Assembly: GCA_947179485.1 (NCBI GenBank)
Contig: OX359247.1
Span: 29,240,801-29,304,800, forward strand
Reading direction: 5' to 3'
Origin: Allacma fusca
Lineage: Eukaryota > Arthropoda > Collembola > Symphypleona > Sminthuridae
DNA length: 64,000 nt
Each line of letters opens with the position of its first letter. Positions within the stretch are counted from its first letter, which is position 1. The notes beneath the pieces were generated by a model, which had not been told where the DNA came from, searched no databases, and was given only the letters and a program-made list of their open reading frames with translations. A program made the translations under genes and the position numbers. Shown piece by piece: positions 11,369-21,315 of the stretch.

Positions 11369-12440
11369 TATAAAATAACTCTTATCTTCTACCCGGGTGT
11401 AAAAGCAGGTTATTTTATTGATTCTCACTACTCACTCACAATCAATGGCTCAGGGGTATGAGAATGAGTACCGAGAAAGGAAAATTAATTACAGCCGTCT
11501 TAAATAATATGAGATAATTTGCACACTCACACACCTCTCAACAGTATCATCAACATTCCAAACATTACATGCATAGTCATACATAAAAATAAGACAAATA
11601 GCTTTAAAAATGCAACGTACTTACTCAAATAATTTTATACCCAAGTAATTAAGCTGGTAAATAGAAACTAATACTCCCCTCTAAATCCCAACCCGATCCG
11701 GGTTTACGTGAAGGCTGAATCCGAACCGAACTCAGCACCCTACACACAAAGTCCTACAGTTAGCACAGCTAACCGATAATTGTCGAGTAAATCCGCGAAA
11801 CACGTATTTACAAACCACCTTCATAAACATTCATATTTTACCTTGAATATTGGTTAGAATAATTTCAACTCACGCTACCAATTCCCAAAATGTTAAGTAA
11901 GGTCCGGAATCCCCAAGGAAGGTAAAGACCGGAGAACACCCTAATTGGTTCAATACAATATAAGATCAAATGAATGGGGGAATTACGTAACGGTGTGAAA
12001 CGGTACTAATTACAGCCACGTGGTAAGAGGGACTTGCTATTCAATAAGCTTGTACAAAGTTATATAGTTGAGAATAGATACAAAGGCTGTCGCCACATTT
12101 ATTCATTACATATGGAGCCTACTGTCTACCGTTCGAAGCGAACGACGCGAAGACCAGATTCCGAAGGCAGAATCTAGCAGCACTAGTTGACGCGCGGATT
12201 ACTTATGGATAACATTGCCATTCTCTTACCCAACACTTAGCTTACATGTGCAAACGGCCGTTACCTTAATCTTAAAATAGTTAACTAAATGTATGATATT
12301 CATGTGTACTACTCCTATCCGTACATACATACTCCTCTTAGCAATACATGACAATGATCATAATTCACAATTAACGGGAGATACAATAACAATATGATTT
12401 GATAATATAGTGCTATTTTAACAACGGAGAAATAGCCACA
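11369..12440 (-). repeat. gypsy-2 3' LTR (1072 bp)
   Basis: It matches 19541-20612 over its full length with no difference seen by eye. It is the downstream LTR, because the genes run on the - strand. The BEL target duplication GGAT sits directly to its left. Confidence 0.97.
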
Positions 12441-12581
12441 TTGCTTCACTCAAAGACGTTTCCTAATGGAAGTATAAATCTAACAATTCGACAAACTTAT
12501 TAGTACTTAAATAACTATTTAGCTTACTTACACAATTGATCCATTAAACCATCTCTTTAGTGAGTACACATTTCATACATT

Positions 12582-13661
12582 CTACTCTAAAGTTAAGCAA
12601 GGAACATCTTTCACTGCAACATACACAATTAGATCAAATTTGGTATCCCATTTTATAATTTTCTTAGAACCTTCGCCTTTAATATTGAAATACAACTCAG
12701 GATTATTTTCACTTAATACCAGCCCGACTGTAATATAACCATGACTCACACGATCTCGCACCTTTAACATGATCTTACTACCGAATTTACACTTGTCCTT
12801 TTGCAGTTCCAATTCAGGATATAATGATAGAATAGACCGATCTAAGATATTCTTAGCTCTAAGTGACAATTCATCTGGAACACAAGATAAACTAAATAAT
12901 GAATCGGGAGGAGATGCTCGCTCTAAACTTATAGATAACAAATCCAACGCTGACTTTTTAGTTTTCGGTTCAGAAATATTTACACAAAGACTATCAGCAG
13001 TACGCTTCTTACTACCCTTATTTTCTAATACACGACTAACAACATCCTTAACCTTAGATTGAGAACATTCAGGCACAAAATTCTTACTATTATTCTGTAC
13101 CGTGGTTTGAACTGGTTGAGAATTCGAAACAGTTTTGTCAGTAGGATTGTCGAGTGGTTTATCAATCCCTGCAATTCTGAGACTGGTTTCTACCTTATTT
13201 ACCCACTCTTGACAAGCCTTCCTCTTCCCAACTCTCTGCGGAGATGCCAAATTAAATGTCTCTATTGTTAATCTCATGGAATTCTCGAACACCCGCTCTG
13301 GATCTGATTTAATGAATTTTAATGGACCATTCTTCTCTTCAACCACCGAATCATAACTACGTTCTGTCACCAACTCTTCAATAAAGTATGTGGTGTCGTG
13401 ATCTATCCTATCCAGAGTAATCTTCACTGACCCAGGGTTTATCCTACCAGCTCTTGGAGCATACATGAGGTCCGCAGTCCGCCAAAAATTGCGCCGGCCC
13501 GACACCGACATCGCTTTCATCCGATGCTCCATCGCCCGAAGTAACCTCCTTTTCTCGGTTTGTGTGCAATCTTCGGGATACTTCTTCCCGTACATCTCCG
13601 TTACTGAAACTGCTTTTTGGACATTCATCTCTACTATAAAATGGTTTAAGTTTAGATACAT
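12582..13661 (-). CDS. gypsy-2 third ORF, 359 residues, unknown family, envelope position
   Basis: I do not recognise this protein. It starts at ATG 13661 inside the last 218 bases of pol, in a different frame, and ends 141 bp before the 3' LTR. It has no N-terminal signal peptide, no hydrophobic membrane segment, no furin-like site and no cysteine pattern, so it does not look like an envelope. The N-terminal 90 residues are basic and contain R-R-N-F-W-R-T-A-D-L and a Y-A-P-R-A-G-R phrase. The middle has K-K-R-T-A-D-S and P-K-T-K-K-S, possible nuclear-localisation signals, in a low-complexity S/T/K linker. The C-terminal ~100 residues look folded, with alternating hydrophobic residues. A long frame kept open beside an intact pol suggests selection. 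Expression would need splicing or reinitiation. Confidence 0.7.
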   Translation of the reverse strand: MYLNLNHFIVEMNVQKAVSVTEMYGKKYPEDCTQTEKRRLLRAMEHRMKAMSVSGRRNFWRTADLMYAPRAGRINPGSVKITLDRIDHDTTYFIEELVTERSYDSVVEEKNGPLKFIKSDPERVFENSMRLTIETFNLASPQRVGKRKACQEWVNKVETSLRIAGIDKPLDNPTDKTVSNSQPVQTTVQNNSKNFVPECSQSKVKDVVSRVLENKGSKKRTADSLCVNISEPKTKKSALDLLSISLERASPPDSLFSLSCVPDELSLRAKNILDRSILSLYPELELQKDKCKFGSKIMLKVRDRVSHGYITVGLVLSENNPELYFNIKGEGSKKIIKWDTKFDLIVYVAVKDVPCLTLE

Positions 13662-16140
13662 GTACCGTTCCTAATACCTTCCCAGTTTTGAGACATGTGA
13701 GAGTGCAAATTTGTCTAGAGGTCATACTAACGATTTCGAATGGGCCTTTAAATTTCTTACATAACGACCCTGTGATACCTTTAGCCGCATTGGATAAGGT
13801 TAAACTATAGAGTAATACCTTGTCTCCGATTTTAAAGTTTCCATGTACCCTGCCTTTGTTATAATATCCAAGTGATCGTGCTTGGTTTACCTCAGCATTT
13901 TCCTGTGCAAAATTATTTATAACAGCCAACCGCGTAGGTATGTTATCGGTGTTATTATACACACTAGATACTTGAGTTTTCCAATGTAGGTCTAATGGGG
14001 TACGAAATTCCCTACCAAAATTTAGGTATGTAGGGGAAAAGCCTGTGGAATCATTAGCAACAGTATTTATTGAAAACGAAATTTCATTAAGATATAGATC
14101 CCAATCATGACATTCGTCAATAGCCGTAATAATTCTATCTTTCACGGTACGATTATATCTCTCAGTTATATTAGCTTGAGGGTGTGATAATGCTATATAC
14201 AATGGTTCGATACCTAACATGTCACACCATTTCATTAGATTCTTAGAAACAAACTGTGATTCGTTATCGGCAATAATACGTTTCATAAAACCCCATTTTA
14301 AACACACTAGCCACAATTTACTAATTATACCTTTTGCTGTTGCCTTGCGTAAACCGAACAACTCTACATACTTAGTGTTGGAATCTACAACCACAAATAG
14401 GTATTTACAGCGATTTTTGCCTTGGGTATATGGTCCCATTAAATCACAATATACACAACTCCAAGGTTCGTCAGGAATTGTAGTATTAGACCGTCCAAGT
14501 TTATATGAATGTGAGGGTTTACTTAACTGACAAACTTGACAGCTCTTTACGTAATTAACAACATCTTTTCTCATATTTTTCCAGTATAACCGTTCCTCGA
14601 TTCGTCTATAGGTTTTCACAGCACCTAAATGACCTGATAGAACGGAATCATGGTAATAAGTTAACACGTTTGTTATTAAACAACTTGAAACCCAGATTTT
14701 CCAATTTACAACTTCATCTTCCCACACCTTCATGTTAATTGGACCAACATACCTATACAAACATTTATCTTCAGTCAGACAAGAATCTCTAGCTATCCTT
14801 TTCACCTGGTTATCTACATCATAATTGCCATTTCTTTCGAGATACCGAATTAATTGTAATAACTCCGAGTCTTCATGCTGTGATTTTATTAGTAACTTTC
14901 TGCTGACTACGTTGAATTGTTCAATCATACAGACTTCGTCTACTCTAGACAACGCATCTGCAGGTTGATTCAATATACCCTTGCGATAGCGGACATCGAA
15001 ATCATATCCCTGAAGTTCAATTGACCATCTAGCCAGTCTGCCTACTGGTTCTTTAATTTTTCTTAACCAGCACAAAGCCTGATGATCTGTCTCAACTATA
15101 AACCGACTAAACTCAATGAATCCTCTAAATTTCTTGATAGCCCAGATTACAGCTAAGCATTCCTTTTCACTAGTACTATAGTTCTTTTGAGCAGAGTTAA
15201 GGGATTTACTAGCGAACCATACTGGATAATATTTACCATTTCTAACTTGAGTCAACACACTTCCTAAACCTCCTCCACTTGCGTCAGTTTGTATAACAAA
15301 AGTTTCATCCATCCTAGGTAAATATAGACAGCTTGCTTCATTCAAGCCTTTCCTCAAATTATCAAAACCTCCCTGACATTCCTGAGTCCATTTGAACTTC
15401 TCATTCTTTCTCAGCAGCTTATACATCGGTCTCGCTTCCTTTTCAAACCCCTCAAAGAAATGTCTATAAAACCCAACAAATCCCAGAAATCTTTGGACTT
15501 GTCGCACGGTCTTAGGAACTGGATAATTATCCAAAGCTTTCAACTTCTTTGGATTTGGCTTCTGTATGTCTTTCTCAACCATAAACCCTAAAAACTCAAG
15601 TTTATCCACGAAGAATTCAACTTTCTTGGGGTTGACAGTAAATCCTGCACTAGATAATCGGTTAAACACAAGCCAAAGGTGTTCTAAGTGTTCTTGGGCC
15701 GTTTTGGAAAAAATGAAAATATCATCAACATATGGTATACAGCACTTCCAAATTAAACCTTCTAATGCCTGATTTAAATTACGTTGGAATGTCCGCCCAG
15801 AATTCTTTGCACCAAATGGGGATCTCTTGCATCTGTAAAGACCATCGGGGCCATGAAATGCTGTTTTATCACGGTCCTCTTCCCTTACTAAAGTCTGGAA
15901 AAACCCTTTTGTGAGATCAACTTTGGACCGGAACACCATTTGCGAGATTACAACCAGCAGATCGTCAACTCTATAGCTAGTCATTGCGTCGGATTTAGTT
16001 ACCGCATTTAGGGGCCGATAATCTATCGCCAAACGAAATGATTTACTATCTTTCCCATCCCCATCTCCTTTAGGAACGATTACACAGGCAGATGCCCATG
16101 GACCAGAGCAAGGTTCAATGATATCATTATCTAATAATTC
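13444..16140 (-). CDS. pol: gypsy-2 pol: reverse transcriptase, RNase H, integrase
   Basis: The frame continues directly from protease after the TAG at 16141-16143. RT opens with a D-I-I-E-P phrase, R-L-A-I-D-Y-R-P-L-N near 16030, F-G-A-K-N-S motif B, and the catalytic Y-V-D-D near 15735. RNase H shows Q-T-D-A-S-G-G-G-L near 15285 and E-T-D-H-Q-A-L. Integrase has an H-x-H-C-C zinc module ending in C-Q-V-C-Q near 14535, then C-D-L-M-G-P, I-A-D-N-E-S-Q-F and N-I-T-E-R-Y-N-R-T, so D, D and E are all present. A C-terminal basic tail follows a G-P-F-E-I-V phrase. All catalytic residues look intact. The final 218 bases overlap the third ORF. Confidence 0.93.
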   Translation of the reverse strand, partial: ELLDNDIIEPCSGPWASACVIVPKGDGDGKDSKSFRLAIDYRPLNAVTKSDAMTSYRVDDLLVVISQMVFRSKVDLTKGFFQTLVREEDRDKTAFHGPDGLYRCKRSPFGAKNSGRTFQRNLNQALEGLIWKCCIPYVDDIFIFSKTAQEHLEHLWLVFNRLSSAGFTVNPKKVEFFVDKLEFLGFMVEKDIQKPNPKKLKALDNYPVPKTVRQVQRFLGFVGFYRHFFEGFEKEARPMYKLLRKNEKFKWTQECQGGFDNLRKGLNEASCLYLPRMDETFVIQTDASGGGLGSVLTQVRNGKYYPVWFASKSLNSAQKNYSTSEKECLAVIWAIKKFRGFIEFSRFIVETDHQALCWLRKIKEPVGRLARWSIELQGYDFDVRYRKGILNQPADALSRVDEVCMIEQFNVVSRKLLIKSQHEDSELLQLIRYLERNGNYDVDNQVKRIARDSCLTEDKCLYRYVGPINMKVWEDEVVNWKIWVSSCLITNVLTYYHDSVLSGHLGAVKTYRRIEERLYWKNMRKDVVNYVKSCQVCQLSKPSHSYKLGRSNTTIPDEPWSCVYCDLMGPYTQGKNRCKYLFVVVDSNTKYVELFGLRKATAKGIISKLWLVCLKWGFMKRIIADNESQFVSKNLMKWCDMLGIEPLYIALSHPQANITERYNRTVKDRIITAIDECHDWDLYLNEISFSINTVANDSTGFSPTYLNFGREFRTPLDLHWKTQVSSVYNNTDNIPTRLAVINNFAQENAEVNQARSLGYYNKGRVHGNFKIGDKVLLYSLTLSNAAKGITGSLCKKFKGPFEIVSMTSRQICTLTCLKTGKVLGTVHVSKLKPFYSRDECPKSSFSNGDVREEVSRRLHTNREKEVTSGDGASDESDVGVGPAQFLADCGPHVCSKSW

Positions 16141-17118
16141 CTAAAATAGGTTTTGGAATATGGTTCGCTTCGCAATTGTCATTGGTCTTGGATTACACGC
16201 GATGGGTCGGCTATCACCCGTGTCAATCGTTTGTTCGACGAGCGTGCAAAGCCCTGGCTTAGCAGTAAATATATGGGCAAATTCTCTAAGCACGACTTCT
16301 AAAGGTTCACTCAGGTCTGGAGGGAGATTGACATTTTTCATAATTTCTACAACCGTATCGGTTACATCAGTTTTATTGGCTTCCACCATATTAGCCTCGT
16401 GCAATCGCTCACAATAAGCAATTAAGTCGAAATCGAAGAAGGTTTCAGCGTTACTAAATAACGACTGTTCGCTTAGCACATTTAACCCAGTCTCTGTATT
16501 TTTGACACTTATGTCATGAAGTGGCCCGTTACCATCCAACGACTCTTGTGGCGAGTTAATAACGGACTGATCACAACCGTCCTCAATCCAGTGGCGTGAA
16601 CAGGCATTCGCTTTGGGACTCACTTCCAAAGTACTGGGACCCTCCAGCCCAAAAGGAAAGGATAAGGTTCTATCAAAATTAACTAGTGTTTTCGGATCGC
16701 GACCCAATGTCCAACCTTTTTCTTGCAAATGCAAGCTTATATTACATGCAATAATAAAATCCCTACCCAAGAGCATCTGTCTATTCAGAGTAGGTAATAA
16801 TACAAATCGCTGGCGACGTGATCCACCAGGCCAAGATATAGTTAAATAAACTGAATCATTAGCATCACAACTCCCTGACGCCATTGTTAGCTCACGTAAA
16901 GCCTTTGTAATTTTAATGTTGTTCCGGTCAATTAATTCTATGTATTGCTTCCCCAAAATTGAAATAGATGACCCGGTGTCTAACAGGGCAAGAGATTTAA
17001 GCCCCAGGATTTCTACTTCCATTAATGGATCAGATCCGACTAAATAATTACTAAAACTTTCACAAATGTTTACGTGAGGGTTGAAAGTTACTTTCTTAAT
17101 CACCCGAGCATCCCCCAC
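16141..17118 (-). CDS. pro: gypsy-2 pro: aspartic protease part of Gag-Pol, ending at an amber codon
   Basis: The frame overlaps the gag end by 19 bases in -1 phase. The first usable codon is GTG rather than ATG, so it should be made by -1 frameshifting from gag. The active site reads A-L-L-D-T-G-S-S-I-S near 16990, and a flap/second-loop phrase L-L-G-R-D-F-I lies near 16775. About 200 residues of linker lead to TAG at 16141-16143. RT starts immediately after it in the same frame, so protease and RT are a single polyprotein frame divided by one amber. This is either a nonsense mutation or a readthrough site. Confidence 0.88.
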   Translation of the reverse strand: MGDARVIKKVTFNPHVNICESFSNYLVGSDPLMEVEILGLKSLALLDTGSSISILGKQYIELIDRNNIKITKALRELTMASGSCDANDSVYLTISWPGGSRRQRFVLLPTLNRQMLLGRDFIIACNISLHLQEKGWTLGRDPKTLVNFDRTLSFPFGLEGPSTLEVSPKANACSRHWIEDGCDQSVINSPQESLDGNGPLHDISVKNTETGLNVLSEQSLFSNAETFFDFDLIAYCERLHEANMVEANKTDVTDTVVEIMKNVNLPPDLSEPLEVVLREFAHIFTAKPGLCTLVEQTIDTGDSRPIACNPRPMTIAKRTIFQNLF

Positions 17119-18905
17119 TGAGAGCTCGGGCCGCGCCAGTTTTCCGACTCCGATGCTGGAGAAGGAGACTGAACACGTTTGACTTGTGTCTGAGCAGTTT
17201 TACCACCATTAATTGAAACTGAATTATCCGGCGTTCTAGGCCTAGCCTGTGGTATGCTACTACCCTGATTGGACTGATAACCAGCTCTGTCATTCCAATT
17301 TCCATTACTAGCACTAGATACATGTGAATTCTCAGAACTTCTATTGCCATGGTACCTATAATTACTGCCATTTCCTTTGTTGTTGTTGTAGGAACCATAG
17401 GAATTATTACTCCTGCCATCATTACCATAATTCCTAGGACCAGGTGAAGGTGCACGGTTGTCACGAGTCTGGTTATTATTGTGCTTATCAGACTTATTTA
17501 CTTCATCATGAAAATACTGATACCTATTAAACGAGGATAACTGAATCTCAGGCAACTTAGATTCCTTAACAATGGGTAATTGTGACAAACTTTCAGTCAC
17601 AGCTTCTCTAACTTTCTGGAACTGAAACGGGACCTTATAAGCCAATGTAGGCTCAACCCCTGGTTTTACATCTGGCACCTTGTATTCCCTATCCCATGCA
17701 ATACTAGCTTGTGCCTCATACGCCTCGTCCAACAATTCTTTAATTGTAGCATAACTCTGGCGACGTCCAAGAATCTTATGTCGGTACTCTGGATGCATAT
17801 TTTCCATTACTTTATCTACTCTGGTATGCTGAGGCGTAGCGGGGTCTATTCGTTCAAAGAAATCATCAATCACGTAGATAAATTTGGTAAGGGGTTCATG
17901 TGGTCCTTGAAACCTCCCATCCAAATCCCGTCTCATTTGCCAAGTATAATTCACTGATTGAAATTCTCGCCGGAAATGATACTTGAATAACTCCCAACTA
18001 CGTAATTCAGAATTGAGCTTCCTATACCACATATACGCATCTTCTATTAACGCTAAAGGAATAACTTGTGCCAACATTTCATCCTCAGAATACCCTACCG
18101 CTTTTTGATACTTCTCTAACTCTATCAAGAAATCGTATGGAGTTTTCTTTTCATGAGCTCCAGAGTATTTTGGAATTGAAATATCACTAGTCTTAAGATG
18201 ATTTGTCCTTATTCCACCATTTGACTGTGAACCCCGAACTACCCTACTCATATTATTTGTCTGGTTTAGCACTGGAGCACTGGTACTACGACCTGCTAAA
18301 TTCCTTCCTTGTCTTCCAACACATTGTGGCCATTGAAGCGGATGATCATGATGTGCACTATTGTGATTTTGAGGATTAATAACAGTCCTATCACCTGGAA
18401 CCTCAGACCTTGCCCCAAACGCAACACAGTCGTCATTCCGACCCAAGTCTCCAAAACCATATCCTGGAATCATCTCATCAAGTGAATTCGGAATAACCTG
18501 CTGTGTACTACACGGCCCTCTCCAATCGTTATCAAATTCACCCGCAAATCTAACTTGACCTGCTCCAAAATTGTCACTCCGTCTACTATTCTGTTCTAGT
18601 ATATCTAGCCTAGAAATAATGGTTTGAAATAACCCATGTAATTTCCCCAAGACTTCACTTTCAACCTGTACACTCAAAGCATTCACAACATTCCCACCTC
18701 TATCTAAATTTATTGGAATATTCTCAACATTGACATTTAATCTGTCGCTAACATTATTGTCTTCCACTTCCTTCGTTCCCGCATTTCTACTAACAGGTGT
18801 GGACTCTGAGGTCAAATTACCTTGCAAATCGATTGGAGTAGTATTAGTCAGATGGAGAGCACTGAATGTGCGCCCCCGCTGATTACGACGTCCCCTTCTA
18901 ACCAT
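17100..18905 (-). CDS. gag: gypsy-2 gag, 601 residues, no CCHC zinc knuckle
   Basis: It starts at ATG 18905 with a basic M-V-R-R-G-R-R-N-Q-R-G-R leader. Residues about 240-400 match the retrotransposon Gag capsid pattern: I-P-K-Y-S-G, then P-Y-D-F-L-I-E-L-E-K-Y, a W-Y-R-K-L phrase, and F-x-x-x-F-R-R-E-F. The C-terminal ~130 residues are N/S/G/Y/R-rich (phrases such as N-N-N-K-G-N-G and R-D-N-R-A-P) and contain no cysteine pair, so RNA binding is probably done by this disordered RG/RN tail instead of zinc knuckles. The reading frame is intact. The last codons overlap pro, and a TGG-GGG-A run just before the stop is a candidate slippery site. Confidence 0.88.
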   Translation of the reverse strand: MVRRGRRNQRGRTFSALHLTNTTPIDLQGNLTSESTPVSRNAGTKEVEDNNVSDRLNVNVENIPINLDRGGNVVNALSVQVESEVLGKLHGLFQTIISRLDILEQNSRRSDNFGAGQVRFAGEFDNDWRGPCSTQQVIPNSLDEMIPGYGFGDLGRNDDCVAFGARSEVPGDRTVINPQNHNSAHHDHPLQWPQCVGRQGRNLAGRSTSAPVLNQTNNMSRVVRGSQSNGGIRTNHLKTSDISIPKYSGAHEKKTPYDFLIELEKYQKAVGYSEDEMLAQVIPLALIEDAYMWYRKLNSELRSWELFKYHFRREFQSVNYTWQMRRDLDGRFQGPHEPLTKFIYVIDDFFERIDPATPQHTRVDKVMENMHPEYRHKILGRRQSYATIKELLDEAYEAQASIAWDREYKVPDVKPGVEPTLAYKVPFQFQKVREAVTESLSQLPIVKESKLPEIQLSSFNRYQYFHDEVNKSDKHNNNQTRDNRAPSPGPRNYGNDGRSNNSYGSYNNNKGNGSNYRYHGNRSSENSHVSSASNGNWNDRAGYQSNQGSSIPQARPRTPDNSVSINGGKTAQTQVKRVQSPSPASESENWRGPSSQWGMLG

Positions 18906-19540
18906 TTTTAGATAGTAACCAGTAACTTTCTATGTATTTCCAAAACAATGTATTTCTATATTCCACTAAGGCTACAACTACAAATAAATGATTCTCGTAT
19001 CTGGTAGCTAATTCCAACCTTTCGGTAAGTTTCTCATACAAAAAGTCATATGGTCACAAGCAATCAATTCTATTAAAACTTTTCGTAACTCCAGACTACC
19101 TACGACTAACTACCATCATCATCATTTACTATCCTTATACATATTTATCTTCCATACAATCGAAATATTTAATGTCTTGTAAATGAATAGTATAATAATT
19201 AGTAAATCTTAATTCAATTCAAAGCCAGGAACAAAACCATTTCTCATAACTCATTCAAGTTCAACAGCACTAATTTCCATACTAACTAGCACTGAGTCAT
19301 AACTATACTAATTATTAGTCTTTACTCCAAATAATATATGTAGCTCCACTAAAACCAAATACCCTAAATTCTGCATACAAATAATGAATCTGCAACTATA
19401 CAACTTCTACTCCTATACATACAATTCCAGAAACATACAATTCAATTCATAAATAGATAAGTAAATTAGCGAGACAACAATTTTACTGTAAGCAAACCAA
19501 GCTCCAAATCACCATTAAATAAAGAAATCCCGGTTGAGCG
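18906..19540 (-). other. gypsy-2 leader between 5' LTR and gag
   Basis: This is 635 bp of AT-rich untranslated leader with no ORF of note. Read on the - strand, the first bases after the LTR are CGCTCAACCGGGATTT. These could pair with a tRNA acceptor/T-arm end but lack the usual leading TGG, so the primer-binding site is uncertain. Confidence 0.6.
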
Positions 19541-20612
19541 TATAAAATAACTCTTATCTTCTACCCGGGTGTAAAAGCAGGTTATTTTATTGATTCTCAC
19601 TACTCACTCACAATCAATGGCTCAGGGGTATGAGAATGAGTACCGAGAAAGGAAAATTAATTACAGCCGTCTTAAATAATATGAGATAATTTGCACACTC
19701 ACACACCTCTCAACAGTATCATCAACATTCCAAACATTACATGCATAGTCATACATAAAAATAAGACAAATAGCTTTAAAAATGCAACGTACTTACTCAA
19801 ATAATTTTATACCCAAGTAATTAAGCTGGTAAATAGAAACTAATACTCCCCTCTAAATCCCAACCCGATCCGGGTTTACGTGAAGGCTGAATCCGAACCG
19901 AACTCAGCACCCTACACACAAAGTCCTACAGTTAGCACAGCTAACCGATAATTGTCGAGTAAATCCGCGAAACACGTATTTACAAACCACCTTCATAAAC
20001 ATTCATATTTTACCTTGAATATTGGTTAGAATAATTTCAACTCACGCTACCAATTCCCAAAATGTTAAGTAAGGTCCGGAATCCCCAAGGAAGGTAAAGA
20101 CCGGAGAACACCCTAATTGGTTCAATACAATATAAGATCAAATGAATGGGGGAATTACGTAACGGTGTGAAACGGTACTAATTACAGCCACGTGGTAAGA
20201 GGGACTTGCTATTCAATAAGCTTGTACAAAGTTATATAGTTGAGAATAGATACAAAGGCTGTCGCCACATTTATTCATTACATATGGAGCCTACTGTCTA
20301 CCGTTCGAAGCGAACGACGCGAAGACCAGATTCCGAAGGCAGAATCTAGCAGCACTAGTTGACGCGCGGATTACTTATGGATAACATTGCCATTCTCTTA
20401 CCCAACACTTAGCTTACATGTGCAAACGGCCGTTACCTTAATCTTAAAATAGTTAACTAAATGTATGATATTCATGTGTACTACTCCTATCCGTACATAC
20501 ATACTCCTCTTAGCAATACATGACAATGATCATAATTCACAATTAACGGGAGATACAATAACAATATGATTTGATAATATAGTGCTATTTTAACAACGGA
20601 GAAATAGCCACA
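19541..20612 (-). repeat. gypsy-2 5' LTR (1072 bp)
   Basis: This is the upstream LTR of the - strand element, the same length as 11369-12440 and identical in every segment I compared. BEL sequence resumes at 20613 with the second copy of GGAT. Confidence 0.97.
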
Positions 20613-20616
20613 GGAT

Positions 20617-21315
20617 GGATTAGACCATACTCGAATTCAGGCAGAGTTAACAAACATTGGTACTGGAATTCGCTGGCACTTCAACCCTCCTGCTAGTCCG
20701 CACATGGGAGGAAGTTGGGAAAGGCTGGTACGATCAGTAAAGGTTGCTCTGGAAGTTACGTTGGTAAATCATACCCTAACAACTGATGAAGTTCTTTTGA
20801 CCTTGATGGCTGAGGCGGAACTTGTGGTGAATTCGCGACCGTTGACGGAAGTTTCTGTTGATCCTAACGATCCGCAAGCTCTAACCCCGAATATATTTCT
20901 TAACTTCCCGTCAGTCGATGCTACTCCACCTGGAGAATTCTCGGATACCGATTTAATTCTGCGAAAAAGTTGGAAACGAGTTCAGCGTATGGCTGATCAC
21001 TTCTGGAGTAGATGGCCTAAGGAATATTTGCCAACTCTAACTCGAAGAACGAAGTGGTTTAAGAAAGTGGAGCCTGTGAATGTAGGTGACATTGTTTTAG
21101 TTTTGGATAAAACTGCACCACGTAATACAAGGCCAAAGGAGAGAGTCATTCATTGTCATCCTGGACGAGATGGTCAAGTCAGAGTAGTAGATGTGAAGAT
21201 TGGAGAAGACGTATTTAGACGCCCCGTTGCTCGACTCTGCGTTCTAGATGTTCACAAATCGGGTGAAAAGAATGCTTCTTTTACGGAGGAGAATATTGTT
21301 ACTGGCGCAGAATAA
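20617..21315 (+). pseudogene. pol: BEL pol, second part: integrase C-terminal half
   Basis: The frame resumes in phase with 11368 once the gypsy-2 insert and one GGAT copy are discounted. The third catalytic acidic residue is in H-M-G-G-S-W-E-R-L-V near 20702-20731, the form typical of BEL/Pao integrase. It is followed by a long C-terminal domain with a V-G-D-I-V-L-V phrase and a basic P-G-R-D-G-Q-V-R-V-V-D-V segment. The stop TAA is at 21313-21315, inside the 3' LTR, so pol overlaps the LTR by 19 bases. This half has no lesion of its own. Confidence 0.9.
21285..21296 (+). promoter_or_regulatory. BEL polypurine tract
   Basis: GGAGGAGAATAT lies immediately upstream of the 3' LTR start at 21297, the position expected for the plus-strand primer. 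It lies inside the pol frame. Confidence 0.6.

Larger units (their letters stand above)
11369..20612 (-). mobile_element. gypsy-2: young Ty3/gypsy retrotransposon with a third ORF, inserted in BEL integrase
   Basis: Two 1072-bp LTRs (11369-12440 and 19541-20612) are identical wherever I compared them, and are flanked by an exact 4-bp duplication GGAT (11365-11368 and 20613-20616). Read on the - strand the LTR begins TGTGGC and ends TTATA (TG..TA rather than TG..CA). Gene order on the - strand is gag (18905-17100), protease (from 17118), RT-RNase H-integrase (to 13444), then an unknown ORF (13661-12582). One amber codon lies between protease and RT; otherwise the frames are intact. It is the youngest layer of the nest and, apart from that codon, could be a complete element. 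Confidence 0.97.

Noticed and set aside
12582..13661. Envelope protein of an errantivirus-like element
   Set aside because: The position fits, but there is no signal peptide, transmembrane helix, cleavage site or cysteine pattern.
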